Assembly (NCBI GenBank): GCA_922989275.2
Contig: OV277871.1
Location: 64,191,848-64,255,847, forward strand
Length of the DNA stretch: 64,000 bases
Source of the DNA: Gari tellinella
Lineage: Eukaryota > Mollusca > Bivalvia > Cardiida > Psammobiidae
Direction of reading: 5' to 3'
Shown here one piece after another: positions 1 through 11,106 of this stretch. The position numbers and the translations under genes are program-made. The notes under the pieces were generated by a model. The model saw nothing but the letters and a program-made list of their open reading frames with translations, searched no databases and had not been told where the DNA came from. Each line of letters begins with the position of its first letter. Position 1 is the stretch's first letter.

Positions 1-950
1 GTTTCGAGAATGTCTAAGTAGAGGCTTAAGTCTGTCAGTTTTCTGAATAGCAACTAGGTTATGTGAGATCTTATACATCATGACTAAGCGGGCATCAGTT
101 CTCCTGTCTTCGATGCTTTTCCAGTTTAGGTTGTTGATCATGTGATTAACACTAGACAGGTTCCTATATCTGTTTGTATCATATCGAGCGGCTCTTCTCT
201 GTACTTTTATCTTCTGCAAAGTAAGGGTCCAAGACTGTACAAGAGTATTCAAGTAATGGGCGGACTAAATACTTGTATGTTTGTTCTTCTTTTATCCCTT
301 TACCCCATAGAAGCGACTTTTAGCGAATCTGATTTATTCATCCGCTGAAGAAAATAGTTCCAATTTAATAATTTGATATATATTATAGGGAAAATTTTCA
401 ATATATTCTAGCACAGGATAGCTTAAAGCAGGCTGAAAGTAAAGCAGAATGCGCCTTAAGCGCATTCTGCTTTACTTTCAACCTGCTTTAAGTAGTAACC
501 TATTTTCAATTCTAGAAATAGGCTATCAGGTAAAGGGTTATAGAGGTTGAGTTAGTATTTAAGTTTCTTTTTAGAAAGCCCAGAGTTTTGTTAGCTTTGT
601 TGCAGGTGCTGTGAATGAGTTTGTGCCATTTTAAGTCAGATTGCATTGTTTTTCCAAGGTATTTAGCTTTATCAACATGTTCAAGTGTGTGGCCATAGAG
701 AGAATAAGTATTGTTTATAATCTTTTTATTTTTGCTTATGGACATAACTTTACATTTGTCCGGGAGAAACGCCATTTTCCAATTAAATTCCCAAATACTG
801 AGCATGTCTAAGTCATTCTGAAGGATTTTACTGTCAGTGTTTGATTTAATAGTAAGCTAGGCTATGGTGTCATCTGCTAAGAGACGTACAGTAGAGTCAA
901 GACCAATAGGTACATATTTTGATAGAGTTCGTGCTTTCATTGAATTCGAG
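1..950 (-). pseudogene. jockey-like LINE reverse transcriptase remnant
   Basis: The minus strand encodes the C-terminal half of a non-LTR reverse transcriptase. Reading leftwards from about 930 there is a LLADDT stretch, corresponding to the RT F/YADD motif, followed by a stop. An open stretch at 805-512 contains WKMAFLPDKCKVMS and KAKYLG, typical of the jockey-like LINE palm/thumb. It resumes beyond a MITE (296-537) with LVRPLLEYSCTV, a frameshift, then RRAARYDTNRYRN and YKISHNLVAIQ. The copy is dead: stops, a frameshift and an insertion are all visible. It runs off the left edge. Subfamily assignment (jockey versus CR1) is by remembered resemblance only. Confidence 0.8.
296..537. mobile_element. 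TTAA-1 palindromic MITE inside the LINE
   Basis: The ends are CCCTTTACCCC and GGTAAAGGG, flanked by TTAT on both sides (292-295 and 538-541), a variant of the usual TTAA target. The central hairpin at about 421-490 pairs AAAGTAAAGCAGAATGCGCC with its complement. The LINE reading resumes on the other side, so the LINE was the target. CCC/GGG ends with a TTAA duplication are piggyBac-like. Confidence 0.85.
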
Positions 951-1475
951 ACAAAAACAATTCAGAAAAATGCGCAATATAATGCATATAAAATGCACAT
1001 ATAATTCAGGCAACAAACTATTCACTTTGCATCATAATTTGTGTAATGGGCCCGTCACACCATAACGTTCTGGCCAACGTTCTCTGAGCGTTTCAATCGT
1101 TCAATTTTCGAGCGTTCTAGAATGAAGATGATACTTCTGGCGTTTGATTAACGTGTACGTAACGTATGACTAGCGTGTTTCTAACGCACGAGAAGCGTGT
1201 AACAGCGACCAAGTAAGATACCCCCCGAAAACCATTAGCGTGTGCTAACGTGCCACTGGCGAGCGACGAAAGATTTGCCAACGTTAGACGAGCGTGTTTA
1301 GCTTTCGACTAACGGTTGACTAACGTGTGACCAACGACAGCATAACGTTTTGATGGCATGTGATTTTTACGATGGAACGGGTTACAAAACGCTGGGAATT
1401 TCGAAGTGAATTCAGTTGTTCTTGTGAGTTTGATCAGTCAGAATCATACCGCCAAGACGCAAAAAGGGTGGGAAG

Positions 1476-1748
1476 GTGACTTCTGCTAATAGAGCTGCAG
1501 GTAAGAAGAAGACTCCTTCACTAGCAATGTCTTCTGACGAAGAAGAACACCATGAGGAAGAGCACTTCCGAGAAGTAATGGACCATGTGACACCCCCTGA
1601 AGACCCTAAACACCCTGAAACACCCAATGATGACGGTCCGACCATTGCAAAGAGAGGGAAGAAGCAGAGAAAGTATTGTAAGATCGTGGACCGGGCGATG
1701 GAGGATAGTCTGGTCGAGTTTGTCAGCATACTTAGATCCAGAGGCTAA
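1476..1748 (+). pseudogene. acidic 90-codon frame, possible N-terminus of the element's second protein
   Basis: This open frame is rich in Glu, Asp and Pro, followed by basic KRGKKQRK and then MEDSLVEFV. That last motif resembles the start of a MADF/SANT DNA-binding domain, the usual partner protein of Harbinger transposases. The last codons overlap antisense transposase sequence, so the frame probably runs across a deletion junction and its final residues are not native. MADF identity is tentative. Confidence 0.4.
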
Positions 1749-1960
1749 ATGTCGCAGTGTCACCGCCAGTTTCAGGCCATGTTCGAGGGGCTATCGGTAA
1801 AAGTGTGCTGCTTTGTCAATCTGCCCCTGACACGTCCAAAGACTTCATCAAACATTTCCGGTGGCATGCGCATGAAGATGGTGAAGGTACTGAGATCTTC
1901 TTGGCGAATCTTCAACCATGAGTTGGTCGTACAGATTAAACTCTTGACGCCTTAATATCC
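1690..1960 (-). pseudogene. Harbinger transposase fragment
   Basis: Read right to left on the minus strand, one frame gives IFMRMPPEMFDEVFGRVRG. After a frame change comes LEHGLKLAVTLRHLASGSKY. These match the start of the DDE nuclease domain of Harbinger transposases, where RMxPexFdeL and LaxTLrxLAtG are conserved. Only about 85 codons remain, with a stop and frame shifts. The catalytic acidic residues further downstream are lost in the internal deletion. Confidence 0.75.
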
Positions 1961-2655
1961 AGCACTGCCGGGGTCTTTTACTCTGCGGGCGAGGTCCCTC
2001 AATGTGTTCAGCTATGTTCAAGTTCAGTACATCTACTTAATGCTGGTACATAGCAACTACATATAGCCTCCTTAGTCTTTCTGGATCCTCCCTAATAGTA
2101 GGTGTTCTCTAAGGTAGTCTAAAATCAAATGAACCTTGCTTACAAAACATTAGTTTATATACCAATATACATGGACGTTCGGGAAACGTTCGAATAACAC
2201 TCAATGGACGCCAACAGACGTTCGTTTGACTTTAGTTACACGTTGCAAACGCTAGGGGACCGTTCAGCTGTCGTTGACAGGTCGCCAGTGAGTCGTTCAC
2301 TGCAAAGCAAACTATTAGTAACAACCAAGTAACGCTAGAGTAACGACTGCCTAACGATAGCCGAACGCGTGCAACGCTCAGTGAACGTTAGTACAACATT
2401 CAACGAACGTTCTTAAACGATCTCCAGCGTTTAACACTAAACGTTCGAAGAACGCTGGTCTCAGAGAAAGATTTTGTGCATGTTCAAAACATTTTTTTCG
2501 GACCAGCGTTCTCCGACGATTACCGACGATCACCAACGTTTACTAGCGTTCAAACAACGCTCTTCTGGCGCTATCCCAGCGACCATGGGCGACTACCAAC
2601 GTTTCCTCAATCGTTAGAGAACGCTGGCCAGAATGTTATGGTGTGACGGGCCCAT

Positions 2656-2931
2656 TAACAAGACAATTATATCCAACCTATTCACGGCTGCAATGTCGTC
2701 TGCTTAAAATTGTCGTCTGCTGTTTTTTCTCAAAGTTACATAATGGACATTGTGACAGAAAAAACTTAACGACGAGTGACAAACAACTTCAATTCAGATC
2801 AGACGCCGCGTTACACGGCGTCTGATCTTGATTCATGCTGTTTGCAAATTGCCCTCCCTATAACGACTCACTCCGAACAACACATACACTTTTTGTATCC
2901 TGTTGGGTGTCGTTGTTGAGAGGGAAAGCTG
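2656..2931. mobile_element. TA-2 MITE, left end truncated
   Basis: Core alpha hairpin near 2790-2850 (GATCAGACGCCGCG and complement) with the TA-2 right arm GGGTGTCGTTGTTGAGAGGG ending CTG/TA at 2931-2933. The left arm starts abruptly beside the Harbinger right end. Confidence 0.7.
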
Positions 2932-3041
2932 TAATAATAATAGTGAACTATCGGGTGAGCCGTGGCGTTGTGGGTTAATCCTCTAAACTGACTTTATCTG
3001 AGCCTAAAGCAGCATGATATCTGCCGTTGTCCTGATCATAT

Positions 3042-3157
3042 GTTTGAGTTGAGTCTGAGATTATTCTCAAACGTTTGATTGGTCAGATTTAAGCATAAAA
3101 TTATGCTAAAATCTGACCAATTAAAAGCTTGTCAACTATCTCAGACTCAACTCAAAC
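3042..3157. repeat. palindromic MITE, GTTTGAGTTGAG family
   Basis: Imperfect palindrome with ends GTTTGAGTTGAGTCTGAGA and the complement, and an inner arm TTGATTGGTCAGATTT. Related copies lie at 38097-38225 and 38573-38667. No open frame. Confidence 0.65.
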
Positions 3158-3254
3158 ACTTTATAAGTATGGACCCAGGTCTCTGAGCTCTACGCCCGGA
3201 GAGCAATCGGCCATTCTCGTCAACTGCCGAATTGTTCAGAACCATGGTTTGGAA

Positions 3255-3365
3255 CCGGGGTCCGTTTCCTAAAACATCGTAAGACAAAGTTGTAAGTCTT
3301 AATTATATTTTTTTCTCTTTCTAATCCTGTCTTGTGGCATCTCTTTGGAATCGTCTTGAAAATGT
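3255..3365. repeat. half of a hairpin element (CTTGTGGCATCTCTTT family)
   Basis: Shares CTTGTGGCATCTCTTTGGAA and GTCTTGAAAA with the fuller copy at 51080-51300. Only the left arm and the start of the hairpin remain here. Confidence 0.5.
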
Positions 3366-3385
3366 AGTTGTTTGGGGCATATTTT

Positions 3386-3600
3386 AAACCTTTCACTCTC
3401 AATGACGTCATATAGCGCACTTGCAATCAGTTTTGATCCTGTTCAGACGCCGCCTAACGCGGCGTCTGATCTGGAGCAAAACTGTTTGCCACTTGTTTTG
3501 AAATTATGTCAGTTTTACTGCCTTAAAATCTAACTTTGAAACGATATTGCAGACAACACTATTGAAACAGGTTTTAGACAGAAAAAGAGACCTTAAAGAC
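3386..3600. mobile_element. TTAA-4 MITE, degraded ends
   Basis: Left arm ACCTTTCACTCTCAATGACG, then a core alpha hairpin near 3440-3475 (CAGACGCCGC and complement), then a right arm matching the copy at 15570-15800 (AACTTTGAAACGATATTGCA). The terminal TTAA is mutated at both ends. Confidence 0.65.
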
Positions 3601-3764
3601 AAACCAAACAATAAATGTTGCCTATATGTTCACACATTGTTTCTTAGGCTATTATCATTCTTCAAGCAAAGTTTCATAACACCTTTCATGGAATCTAAGT
3701 TCGCCCGCGAGCTGCCTTAAGAAGATTATAAAAAATTGTCAATAAATGGGTTACATGAACGTTA

Positions 3765-3967
3765 CAGTAAAACCTCATATTACGATTACTATTTAGAACG
3801 AAGGCCAATTGATTGTATAAAAGACAGGCGACAACTGAACATAATGTGACAGTAAACAGAAAGCTCCTAAAGGAGCTTTTCTGTTTTACTGTCACACTGT
3901 TTTAAGCAGTCACCGTCGTAAACACCCGATATTTAAAACAGTTTAGTGTTCGTAATAGAGAGGTTTG
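3765..3967. mobile_element. TA-3 MITE with beta-like hairpin
   Basis: The left end is TA/CAGTAAAACCTCATATTACG. The right arm CGTAATAGAGAGGTTT lacks its final bases. The centre is a hairpin GTGACAGTAAACAGAAAGC with complement, followed by GTTTTAAGCAGTCACC, a diverged form of the TTAA-1 arm. Confidence 0.65.
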
Positions 3968-4394
3968 GGCCACGATCTGTTTGACAACTGCTCACTATGG
4001 CCTGAAGGTACACAATGCAGACAATTACTTGCTCTTGCCATCACGGAAATCTACTCCAAATTGTTCTCGAGAATCCATGCTGTAATTATTTAATTGTTAT
4101 GTTGTACAGTGAAACCAGTTTTAATCTGTTATCAAAACAGAAGACACAGGCTCGGCGTCGGTTAAAGGCAGTTGGCTGCTATATACAGAACATCTGTAAT
4201 TCATTAAGTTTCTTTGACAGTTTTCTGTCGACCATTATCCCAAATGGACTAGATCTCCTATCTTTAGAAACATCCACACTTTTGCATGACTGGCACGAGT
4301 TGTACTGTTCTGTGCATTGTGAGAGGTAATGCTCAAGAATTGTATAAATATGGATTATATTGTAGAGCGTTCGCATACGTCTTTCGCGAGTGTT
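3968..4394. other. no feature recognised
   Basis: Unique-looking sequence. A CAGTGAAACC motif at about 4108 resembles a TA-3 terminus but has no partner. Open frames here have no recognisable similarity. Confidence 0.5.
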
Positions 4395-4395
4395 A

Positions 4396-4641
4396 CAGTG
4401 GAGAATCTGTTATTCTTTCCCGTTTAAACGCAAACGTACGCAAACGCAAATCACTAAAACGTAGAAAAGAACAACTTTTGGACAATTCTGATAATTCTTG
4501 CTTATCTTGGTGGCAAACAGTTTGAAGCCTGATCAGACGCCGGGTTACCCGGCGTCTGATCTGGCTCCAAACTGTTTGCACTGCAAAAAATAGTTTTAGC
4601 GTAAACGCGTTTATTGGGAAAGAATAACAGATTCTCCACTG
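4396..4641. mobile_element. TA-1 palindromic MITE
   Basis: Ends CAGTGGAGAATCTGTTATTC and complement, flanked by TA (4394-4395 and 4642-4643), as expected for Tc1/mariner-type insertion. Core alpha at about 4515-4580, with stem CAGACGCCGGG paired to CCCGGCGTCTG. No coding capacity, so non-autonomous. Confidence 0.85.
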
Positions 4642-4726
4642 TAGGCAGGAAAGGTGCTCGTCGGGCTGGCAAGCATGACCGGTAAGTAATATTATTGTTT
4701 TTGGTGTTTTTTAATGTTTATATTAA

Positions 4727-4954
4727 CAGGGCTGCCATTTCTCCGAATTTGTCCTTGGTAGCTTAAAACAGACTGAAAGTAAAGCAGAATGCGCCTTACG
4801 CTGCTTTGCTTTCAACCTGTTTTAAGCAGTCATGTATCTTCAAAACAATAAACAGAATATGGGGTAAAGGTACGATTAGTAAAATTGCGTCTGAAAAATT
4901 GCGTCTGAAAATTTGAAATCTTAGGATTTTTATGATTAACTTATGGCAGCCCTG
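4727..4954. mobile_element. CAGGG-2 element carrying core beta
   Basis: Ends CAGGGCTGCCATTTC and GGCAGCCCTG. The middle carries the TTAA-1 hairpin (ACTGAAAGTAAAGCAGAATG) plus most of one TTAA-1 arm (TCTTCAAAAC..ATGGGGTAAAGG), then non-TTAA-1 sequence to the end. It is therefore a mosaic of two element types. Confidence 0.75.
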
Positions 4955-4984
4955 TGTTACGTTTTGAATATTAAAGCTGAAATC

Positions 4985-5145
4985 GTGTTCGCCAATTGAA
5001 CCAACTTGGATCCAGACTAAAGGCCGAGTAACTCGGCGTCTCATCTGGAATCGAACAGTTTGACATATTGACTTTAGTTAACCCCTTAGCCTGTGTAAAT
5101 GCAAACTGTTTAGATCCTGGTCATACGATGCGTACCGCGGCTTCT
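4985..5145. repeat. broken core alpha fragments
   Basis: Two remnants lie here. AACTTGGATCC..GGCCGAGTAACTCGGC..AACAGTTTGA spans 5000-5065. GCAAACTGTTTAGATCC at 5098 follows a TTAACCCCTTAGCC terminus. Confidence 0.5.
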
Positions 5146-5150
5146 AATTA

Positions 5151-5472
5151 CAGTGGAGAAAACATTATTCTTTCCCGTTTAAACGCAAACGAAACGCAAA
5201 TGCAAAACTCTAAAACGTAGATAAAGCTATTGTCCATTTTGGACACTCCTATGCAGTAGTTGTTTAAATTTGTTTAAATTGTTTAAATAATTGTTTAAAC
5301 AATATTGCTCAATTTTTAGATATTTTTTACAATTTTTATCCGAGTGGCAAACAGTTAAGAGCCTGATCAGACACCGAGTTACCCGGCGTCTGATCTGGCT
5401 CCAATCTGAAATGCAGTGGAAATAGTTTAAGCGTAACGCGTTTATTGGGAAAGAATAACACATTCTCCACTG
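5151..5472. mobile_element. TA-1 palindromic MITE
   Basis: Ends CAGTGGAGAAAACATTATTC and complement with TA duplications at 5149-5150 and 5473-5474. Core alpha lies near 5345-5405. A lone TA-2 right end (GGGTGTCGTTGTAGAGAGGG) follows at 5505-5535. Confidence 0.8.
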
Positions 5473-5659
5473 TACCTATTTTGAGTCGCAAAGCCGTAAA
5501 ACCCAACTGGGTGTCGTTGTAGAGAGGGAGCGCTGCAATATTGAATTTGTTTGAAAACCATTTTCCATAAACATCAAATATCTACTAGAATATGTCGATC
5601 ATGAACTTATTTAGTGAAAGCAAACGTTTTCCAAATGATGCTTCTGTAATTGATATGAG

Positions 5660-5742
5660 TATTTGAAAGCTTGTATCCGGATCTGGCACAGGGCCACGCT
5701 GTGTCTTGTCAGGATCCAAACAGTTTACAATTTTTTAGCATT
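5660..5742. repeat. isolated core alpha variant
   Basis: GTATCCGGATCTGGCACAGG and GTCAGGATCCAAACAGTTTA form a weak stem. The same variant recurs at about 10945-11020. The rest of 5536-5957 shows nothing recognisable. Confidence 0.5.
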
Positions 5743-5957
5743 ATCTGGTTTAGAAGTGATATACGGATTACTGACTGTCAGGTTATGACAAGTTAATATT
5801 GAACCGAGTCGACCTAGTTGAGTGGCAAGATAACTTCATGTAAAGGGTTGACAGGGATAGCTTTACTCACTTAAAAACTAAAATTACACATTTGAAGTTT
5901 TACTTGCATAACTCATTTCCCCTCGAAAGTTCATTTGGACAATTCCAGGCTAAACCA

Positions 5958-6240
5958 TGTTCCCTCTCTACAAAGGCCCTCTCGACAACGAACCCCTCCT
6001 TACAACGACCCTTACCGCAGTACCTTACACAGAATGATTATGTCCAACATATTCACGACTTCAATGTCGTCCGCTTAAAATTGCCGTCTGCTGTTTTTCT
6101 CAAAATAACATAAGACATTTATCCAAAAAAACCTGAATGACGAAACAAATTGCTTGAATCCAGATCAGATGTCTTTCAATTGTTTGACGCGACGTCTGAT
6201 CAGGATCTAAACTGTTTGACACTCGTATAGAATCTTAGAA
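5958..6240. mobile_element. chimeric MITE: TA-2 left arm, TTAA-4 right arm
   Basis: From 5958 the sequence follows TA-2 (TGTTCCCTCTCTACAAAGGC..GAATCCAGATCAGATG). Past the hairpin it matches TTAA-4 (CAGGATCTAAACTGTTTGAC..ACTCGTATAG) and then diverges. The switch lies in the core. Confidence 0.65.
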
Positions 6241-6574
6241 TGTTTCAAAATACAGGCTCAGGTCTATTTTTCCAGTTCTAATATCAAACTGGTTTTATTT
6301 GGAAAACGGGAGACAGCGGGGAGTTTGCATAGACGTTCAAGTTTGATTTAAATATTTATATTTCAGAAAATGACAGGAGCAAAATAGGAAGGAGAAAATA
6401 CAAAAGAAAATACAAAGTATGTATGTCTTATTTATTTAAAAAACAGAAGACATCAGGAGAAAAAAAGTAATATGGTATTGTAAGTCAGTTGGTTTGTTTA
6501 GGCATAGATAAATTGTTATTGCATTATCGTATTAATTAGGTTAAATGGTGCATTATTTCTACACGTTATATTGT
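6241..6574. other. no feature recognised
   Basis: AT-rich. Exon-like scraps (TTTCAG/AAAATGACAGG at about 6363) recall the array to the right, but nothing can be firmly called. Confidence 0.4.
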
Positions 6575-6706
6575 ATATATTGTTATTGCTTTGGTTGTTA
6601 TCGCATTGTTATGGTTGTTATCGCATTGTTATGGTTAATATCGCATTGTTATGGTTGTTATCGCATTGTTATGGTTGTTATCGCATTGTTATGGTTGTTA
6701 TTGTTA
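6575..6706. repeat. 20-bp minisatellite
   Basis: About six tandem copies of ATGGTTGTTATCGCATTGTT with small changes. Confidence 0.9.
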
Positions 6707-7135
6707 TCGAGGGGGGTGTAAGGGAAAGGACGGGAAAATAGAATACAGTAGAATAGTAGTTGAAAGGTGATTTACATGTTCTAACACAAAAGTTTGCCCT
6801 TTTTTTATTTCATACACACTGACGATGGCCACCAGCGAATGAAGAGGAACCCAAGGACCCCATAGAAAAAGCAATATACATGTATATATATATCGACGGA
6901 CAAGACGTGGGGCCCCACAGAACAGACTAGTATTTTTATAATTATAATTACGGATTGTTATGGATGTTGTTATTGTGTAGTGTGGATAAGGAAGACGGGA
7001 TCAAAAGAAAGTAGGGTAGACAGAAGGGTAGAACAGAATAGTTATAGTTGTAGATAAGGAAGACGGGGGGGGGGGGGGGAATAGTTCAAAGGTAATTTTC
7101 ATGCTCATTCTTTTTAATTTTTATTTTTCATGCAG

Positions 7136-7199
7136 TTATTCACAGACAGGATTGATGACGAGAGGAGGAAACGCCTAGAGCAAGAATACGAGACACCAG
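7136..7199 (+). other. exon-like segment a, copy 1
   Basis: 64 bp bounded by TTTTTCATGCAG upstream and GTATTT downstream, like acceptor and donor sites. One frame reads LFTDRIDDERRKRLEQEYET, charged and helix-prone. An identical copy lies at 8781-8844. In a third copy, at 10702, the acceptor AG is changed to AC. I do not recognise a family. It may be a relic exon of an unidentified gene. Confidence 0.4.
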
Positions 7200-7466
7200 G
7201 TATTTTTAGTTATTGGGCTAAGGTTAAAAATCTACGTTATTCTAAAGTTTATTCTAAATTTATAAAAGGTATAACAATAATTTGCGAAACTAAAATAGTG
7301 CTGATACTAATTAGGAATCCTGTAATAGCTCTGATTAGGGTCTACACTATTTGCAGTAGGATACGCGTTCTCATCACAAGTACATACTGTCAATGAAGCA
7401 TAGACATATATGTAACATTATTGCTTATCGAGTCGGGATTCATGCCTATAAAGTTCAAATTGACAG

Positions 7467-7533
7467 GACCCCACCAACAATGCATCCACATGAACGACGA
7501 CCGACCAAGAAGTCGAGTGATGAAGACAAGAAG
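7467..7533 (+). other. exon-like segment b, copy 1
   Basis: 67 bp between AAATTGACAG and GTAATA, with frame TPPTMHPHERRPTKKSSDED. It is repeated at 9112-9178 and partly at 9500-9555. Joining segment a directly to b gives a different frame, so they would not be consecutive exons. The TA-2 MITE inserted seven bases past the donor in each copy. Confidence 0.35.
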
Positions 7534-7539
7534 GTAATA

Positions 7540-7901
7540 CAGTGTTCTCTCTCTACAACGACCCTCTCAACGACTCCCTCCTTACAACAACCCTTGCCGC
7601 AGTACCTTACACAGAATAATAATGTCAAACATATTCACGACTGCATTGCCGTCTGCTTAAAATTGCCGTCTTTTGTTTTTCTCAGTTACATAATGGGCAT
7701 TTTAACAAAAAAACTGAATGACAAGAAGCAAACTGTTTGAATCAAGATCAGACGCCGCGTTACGCGACGTCTGATCTTGATTCAAGTTGTTTGCAAATGT
7801 AAGCCAATTTCCCTCCCTTAAACGACTCTCTCCCTTAAAGGACTCCCGAACAACTCGCACAGTATTTGTCTCCCACTGGGTGTCGTTGTAGAGAGGGATA
7901 T
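7540..7901. mobile_element. TA-2 MITE (array copy 1)
   Basis: Left end TA/CAGTGTTCTCTCTCTACAAC, core alpha near 7745-7795, right arm GGGTGTCGTTGTAGAGAGGG with the last bases degraded. A fuller copy is at 9562-9925 and a truncated one at 9185-9310. Confidence 0.8.
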
Positions 7902-8099
7902 TACAATCTAATAGAGAGCGTTATTACAAGCTATTGTGTAGGTTCGAGATATATGTTCGACTTACTCGAGTCTCACTAATCTATTACATATTTTTATATT
8001 TCATCTAGACTACTGGATGAATCAAGAACCCCACCTATGCTACCTACGATGAGGACGAATGAGAAACCTTGCCGCAGTATCCTTACAGTATTCTTAATA

Positions 8100-8440
8100 G
8101 ACGTCTATGTGTTCTCTCTCTACAACGGCCCTCTCAACGACTCCATAGACGTCTATGTGTTCTCTCTCTACAACGGCCCTCTCAACGACTCCCTCCTTAC
8201 AACAACCCTTGCCACAGTACCTTACACAGAATAATTATGTCAAACATATTCACGACTGCATTGTCGTCTGCTTATTTAGGACTAGAATGATCTGCACACG
8301 CGATGTTTTTTGCCAAGGAGACTAGAATGATCTGCACACGCGATGTTGTTTTGCCAAGGAGACTAGAGTGATCTGCACACGCAATGTTTTTTTGCCAAGG
8401 AAACTAGAATGATCTGCACACGCGATGTATTTTTGCCAAG
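8100..8440. repeat. short tandem duplications
   Basis: A 49-bp unit (ATAGACGTCTATGTGTTCTC..) is doubled at about 8097-8195. A unit of about 41 bp (AGACTAGAATGATCTGCACA..) is present four times at 8278-8440. Confidence 0.85.
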
Positions 8441-9561
8441 AAGAGTAGAACAGAATAGTATTTGACCCCATAGTAAAAAGTAAGTTTGTATTTTGATTGT
8501 GTACGTAATATTTTCATTTTATTATATATATATATATCGACGGACAAGACGTGGGGCCCCACAGAACAGACTAGTATTTTTATAATTATAATTACGGATT
8601 GTTATGGATGTTGTTGCGTAGTGTGGATAAGGAAGACGGGAGCAAAAGAAAGTAGGGTAGACAGAAGGGTAGAACAGAATAGTTATAGTTGTAGATAAGG
8701 AAGACGGGGGGGGGGGGAGTAGTTCAAAGGTAATTTTCATGCTTCATGCTCATTCTTTTTAATTTTTATTTTTCATGCAGTTATTCACAGACAGGATTGA
8801 TGACGAGAGGAGGAAACGCCTAGAGCAAGAATACGAGACACCAGGTATTTTTAGTTATTGGGCTAAGGTTAAAAATCTACGTTATTCTAAAGTCTATTCT
8901 AAATTTATTAAAGGTATAACAATAATTTGCGAAACTAAAATAGTGCTGATACTAATTAGGAATCCTGTAATAGCTCTGATTAGGGTCTACACTATTTGCA
9001 GTAGGATACGCGTTCTCATCACAAGTACATACTGTCAATGAAGCATAGACATATATGTAACATTATTGCTTATCGAGTCGGGATTCATGCCTATAAATTT
9101 CAAATTGACAGGACCCCACCAACAATGCATCCACATGAACGACGACCGACCAAGAAGTCGAGTGATGAAGACAAGAAGGTAATACAGTGTTCTCTCTCTA
9201 CAACGACCCTCTCAACGACTCCCTCCTTACAACAACCCTTGCCGCAATACCTTACACAGAATAATTATGTCAAACATATTCACGACTGCATTGCCGTCTG
9301 CTTAAAATTGCAAGTGATGTGTACCGCAATCGAATTGCAGTAAACAAAATCAGATGTTATAACAATAATTTGCGAAACTAAAATAGTGCTGATCCTAATA
9401 AGGAATCATGTAATAGCTCTGATTAGGGTCTACACTATTTGCAGTAGGATACGCGTTCTCATCACAAGTACATACTTTCATTGCTTATCGAGTCGGGATC
9501 AATGCATCCACATGAACGACGACCGACCAAGAAGTCGAGTGATGAAGACAAGAAGGTAATA

Positions 9562-9925
9562 CAGTGTTCTCTCTCTACAACGACCCTCTCAACGACTCCC
9601 TCCTTACAACAACCCTTGCCGCAGTACCTTACACAGAATAATGATGCCAAACATATTCACGACTGCATTGTCGTCTGCTTAAAATTGCCGTCTTTTGTTT
9701 TTCTCAAAGTTACATAATGGGCATTTTAACAAAAAAACTGAATGACGAGAAGCAAACTGTTTGAATCCAGATCAGACGCCGCGTTACGCGACGTCTGATC
9801 TTGATTCAAGTTGTTTGCAAATGTAAGCCAATTTCCCTCCCTTAAACGACTCTCTCCCTTAAAGGACTCCCGAACAACTCGCACAGTATTTGTCTCCCAC
9901 TGGGTGTCGTTGTAGAGAGGGATAT
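9562..9925. mobile_element. TA-2 MITE (array copy 2)
   Basis: Near-identical to 7540-7901, with the same degraded right end, showing that the MITE was present before the array duplicated. Confidence 0.75.
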
Positions 9926-11106
9926 AACAATCTAATAGAGAGCGTTATTACAAGCTATTGTGTAGGTTCGAGATAAATGTTCGACTTACTCGAGTCTCAC
10001 TAATCTATTCCATATTTTTATATTTCATCTAGACTACTGGATGAATCAAGAAGAACCCCACCTATGCTACCTACGATGAGGACGAATGAGAAACCTTGCC
10101 GCAGTATCCTTACAGTATCCTTAATAGACGTTAAAACAACAATGCACCTATTAATACGATAATGCAATAACATTTTCAAGATTTCTCTATGTTTCATGTC
10201 TGGTTAATAGTTTCATATTATATTTCATATACACAGACGACGACAAGGAACCCGCGGTGTTTTGTTTTTTTTGCGTTAAGGAGGCGACAAGAAGATAAGG
10301 GAAAGAAGAGTAGAATAGAGTATTATTTGACCCCATAGTAAAAAGTAAGTTTTATTTTCACTTTATATAGTACTAGAAAGTTGTTTTGATATTATGTTAA
10401 TATTGTATTTTGATTGTGTACGTAATATTTTCATTTCATTATATATATATATATATCGACGGACAAGACGTGGGGCCCCACAGAACCGACTAGTATTTTT
10501 ATAATTATAATTATAATGTTGTTATTGCGTAGTGTGGATAAGGAAGACGGAAGCAAGAGAAAGTAGTGTAGCACGAAGGGTAGAACAGAATAGGTATAGT
10601 TATAGTTGTAGATAAGGGAGAGACGGGGGTGGGGGGGGGGGGAAGTAGTCAAAGGTGATAATATTTCATGCTTACTCTATTTTTTTTCATTTTTCATGCA
10701 CTTATTCACAGACAGGATTGATGACGAGGAGGAAACGCCTAGAGCAAGAATACGGGGCATCAGGTATTTTTAGTTTTTGGGCCGGCTAAGGTTAAAAGTT
10801 TGGCTATTCTTAAGTGTTTAAAACGATTAAAAAGGTATATCAAGTGATCATGTGTACATCAAAATAGTGCTTATTATTATTATGAGGAATCCTGTAATGG
10901 CTCTGAATTAGGGTCTACACTTTTTGCAGTAGGATATAAGTATTTAAAAGTTTGGATCCGGATCTGGCGCAGGGTCACGCTGTGTCTGATCAGGATCCAA
11001 ACAGTTTACAAATTTTTAGCGTTATCGGCATAAGGGTTATTACAAACTTATGTGTAGGTTAGATGTGTTCGAGTTACTCAAGTCTCACGCTAAAACTATA
11101 ATTTGC

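Larger units (their letters stand above)
1048..2653. mobile_element. PIF/Harbinger-type transposon, internally deleted
   Basis: Perfect terminal inverted repeats GGGCCCGTCACACCATAACG and their complement bound a 1.6 kb element. Both subterminal zones (about 1060-1370 and 2180-2640) are packed with short AACGTT/AACGTG-type repeats, probably transposase-binding repeats. The middle holds a minus-strand Harbinger transposase remnant and a plus-strand acidic open frame. A shorter, nearly identical copy of the right part is at 19433-20144. The exact target duplication is ambiguous because TAA/TTA lies next to both ends. Harbinger assignment rests on the transposase fragment. Confidence 0.8.

Noticed and set aside
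421..490. Hairpins as transcription terminators or miRNA genes
   Set aside because: The same hairpin recurs at the centre of more than 20 MITEs, so element structure explains it better than single-locus RNA function.
4015..4329. 104-codon frame in otherwise unannotated sequence
   Set aside because: No motif, no splice context, and a shadow frame of similar length lies opposite.
7130..7396. 88-codon frame duplicated exactly at 8775-9041
   Set aside because: The identity reflects the recent tandem duplication. After the first 22 codons the frame runs through intron-like AT-rich sequence, so only the exon-like segment was kept as a candidate.
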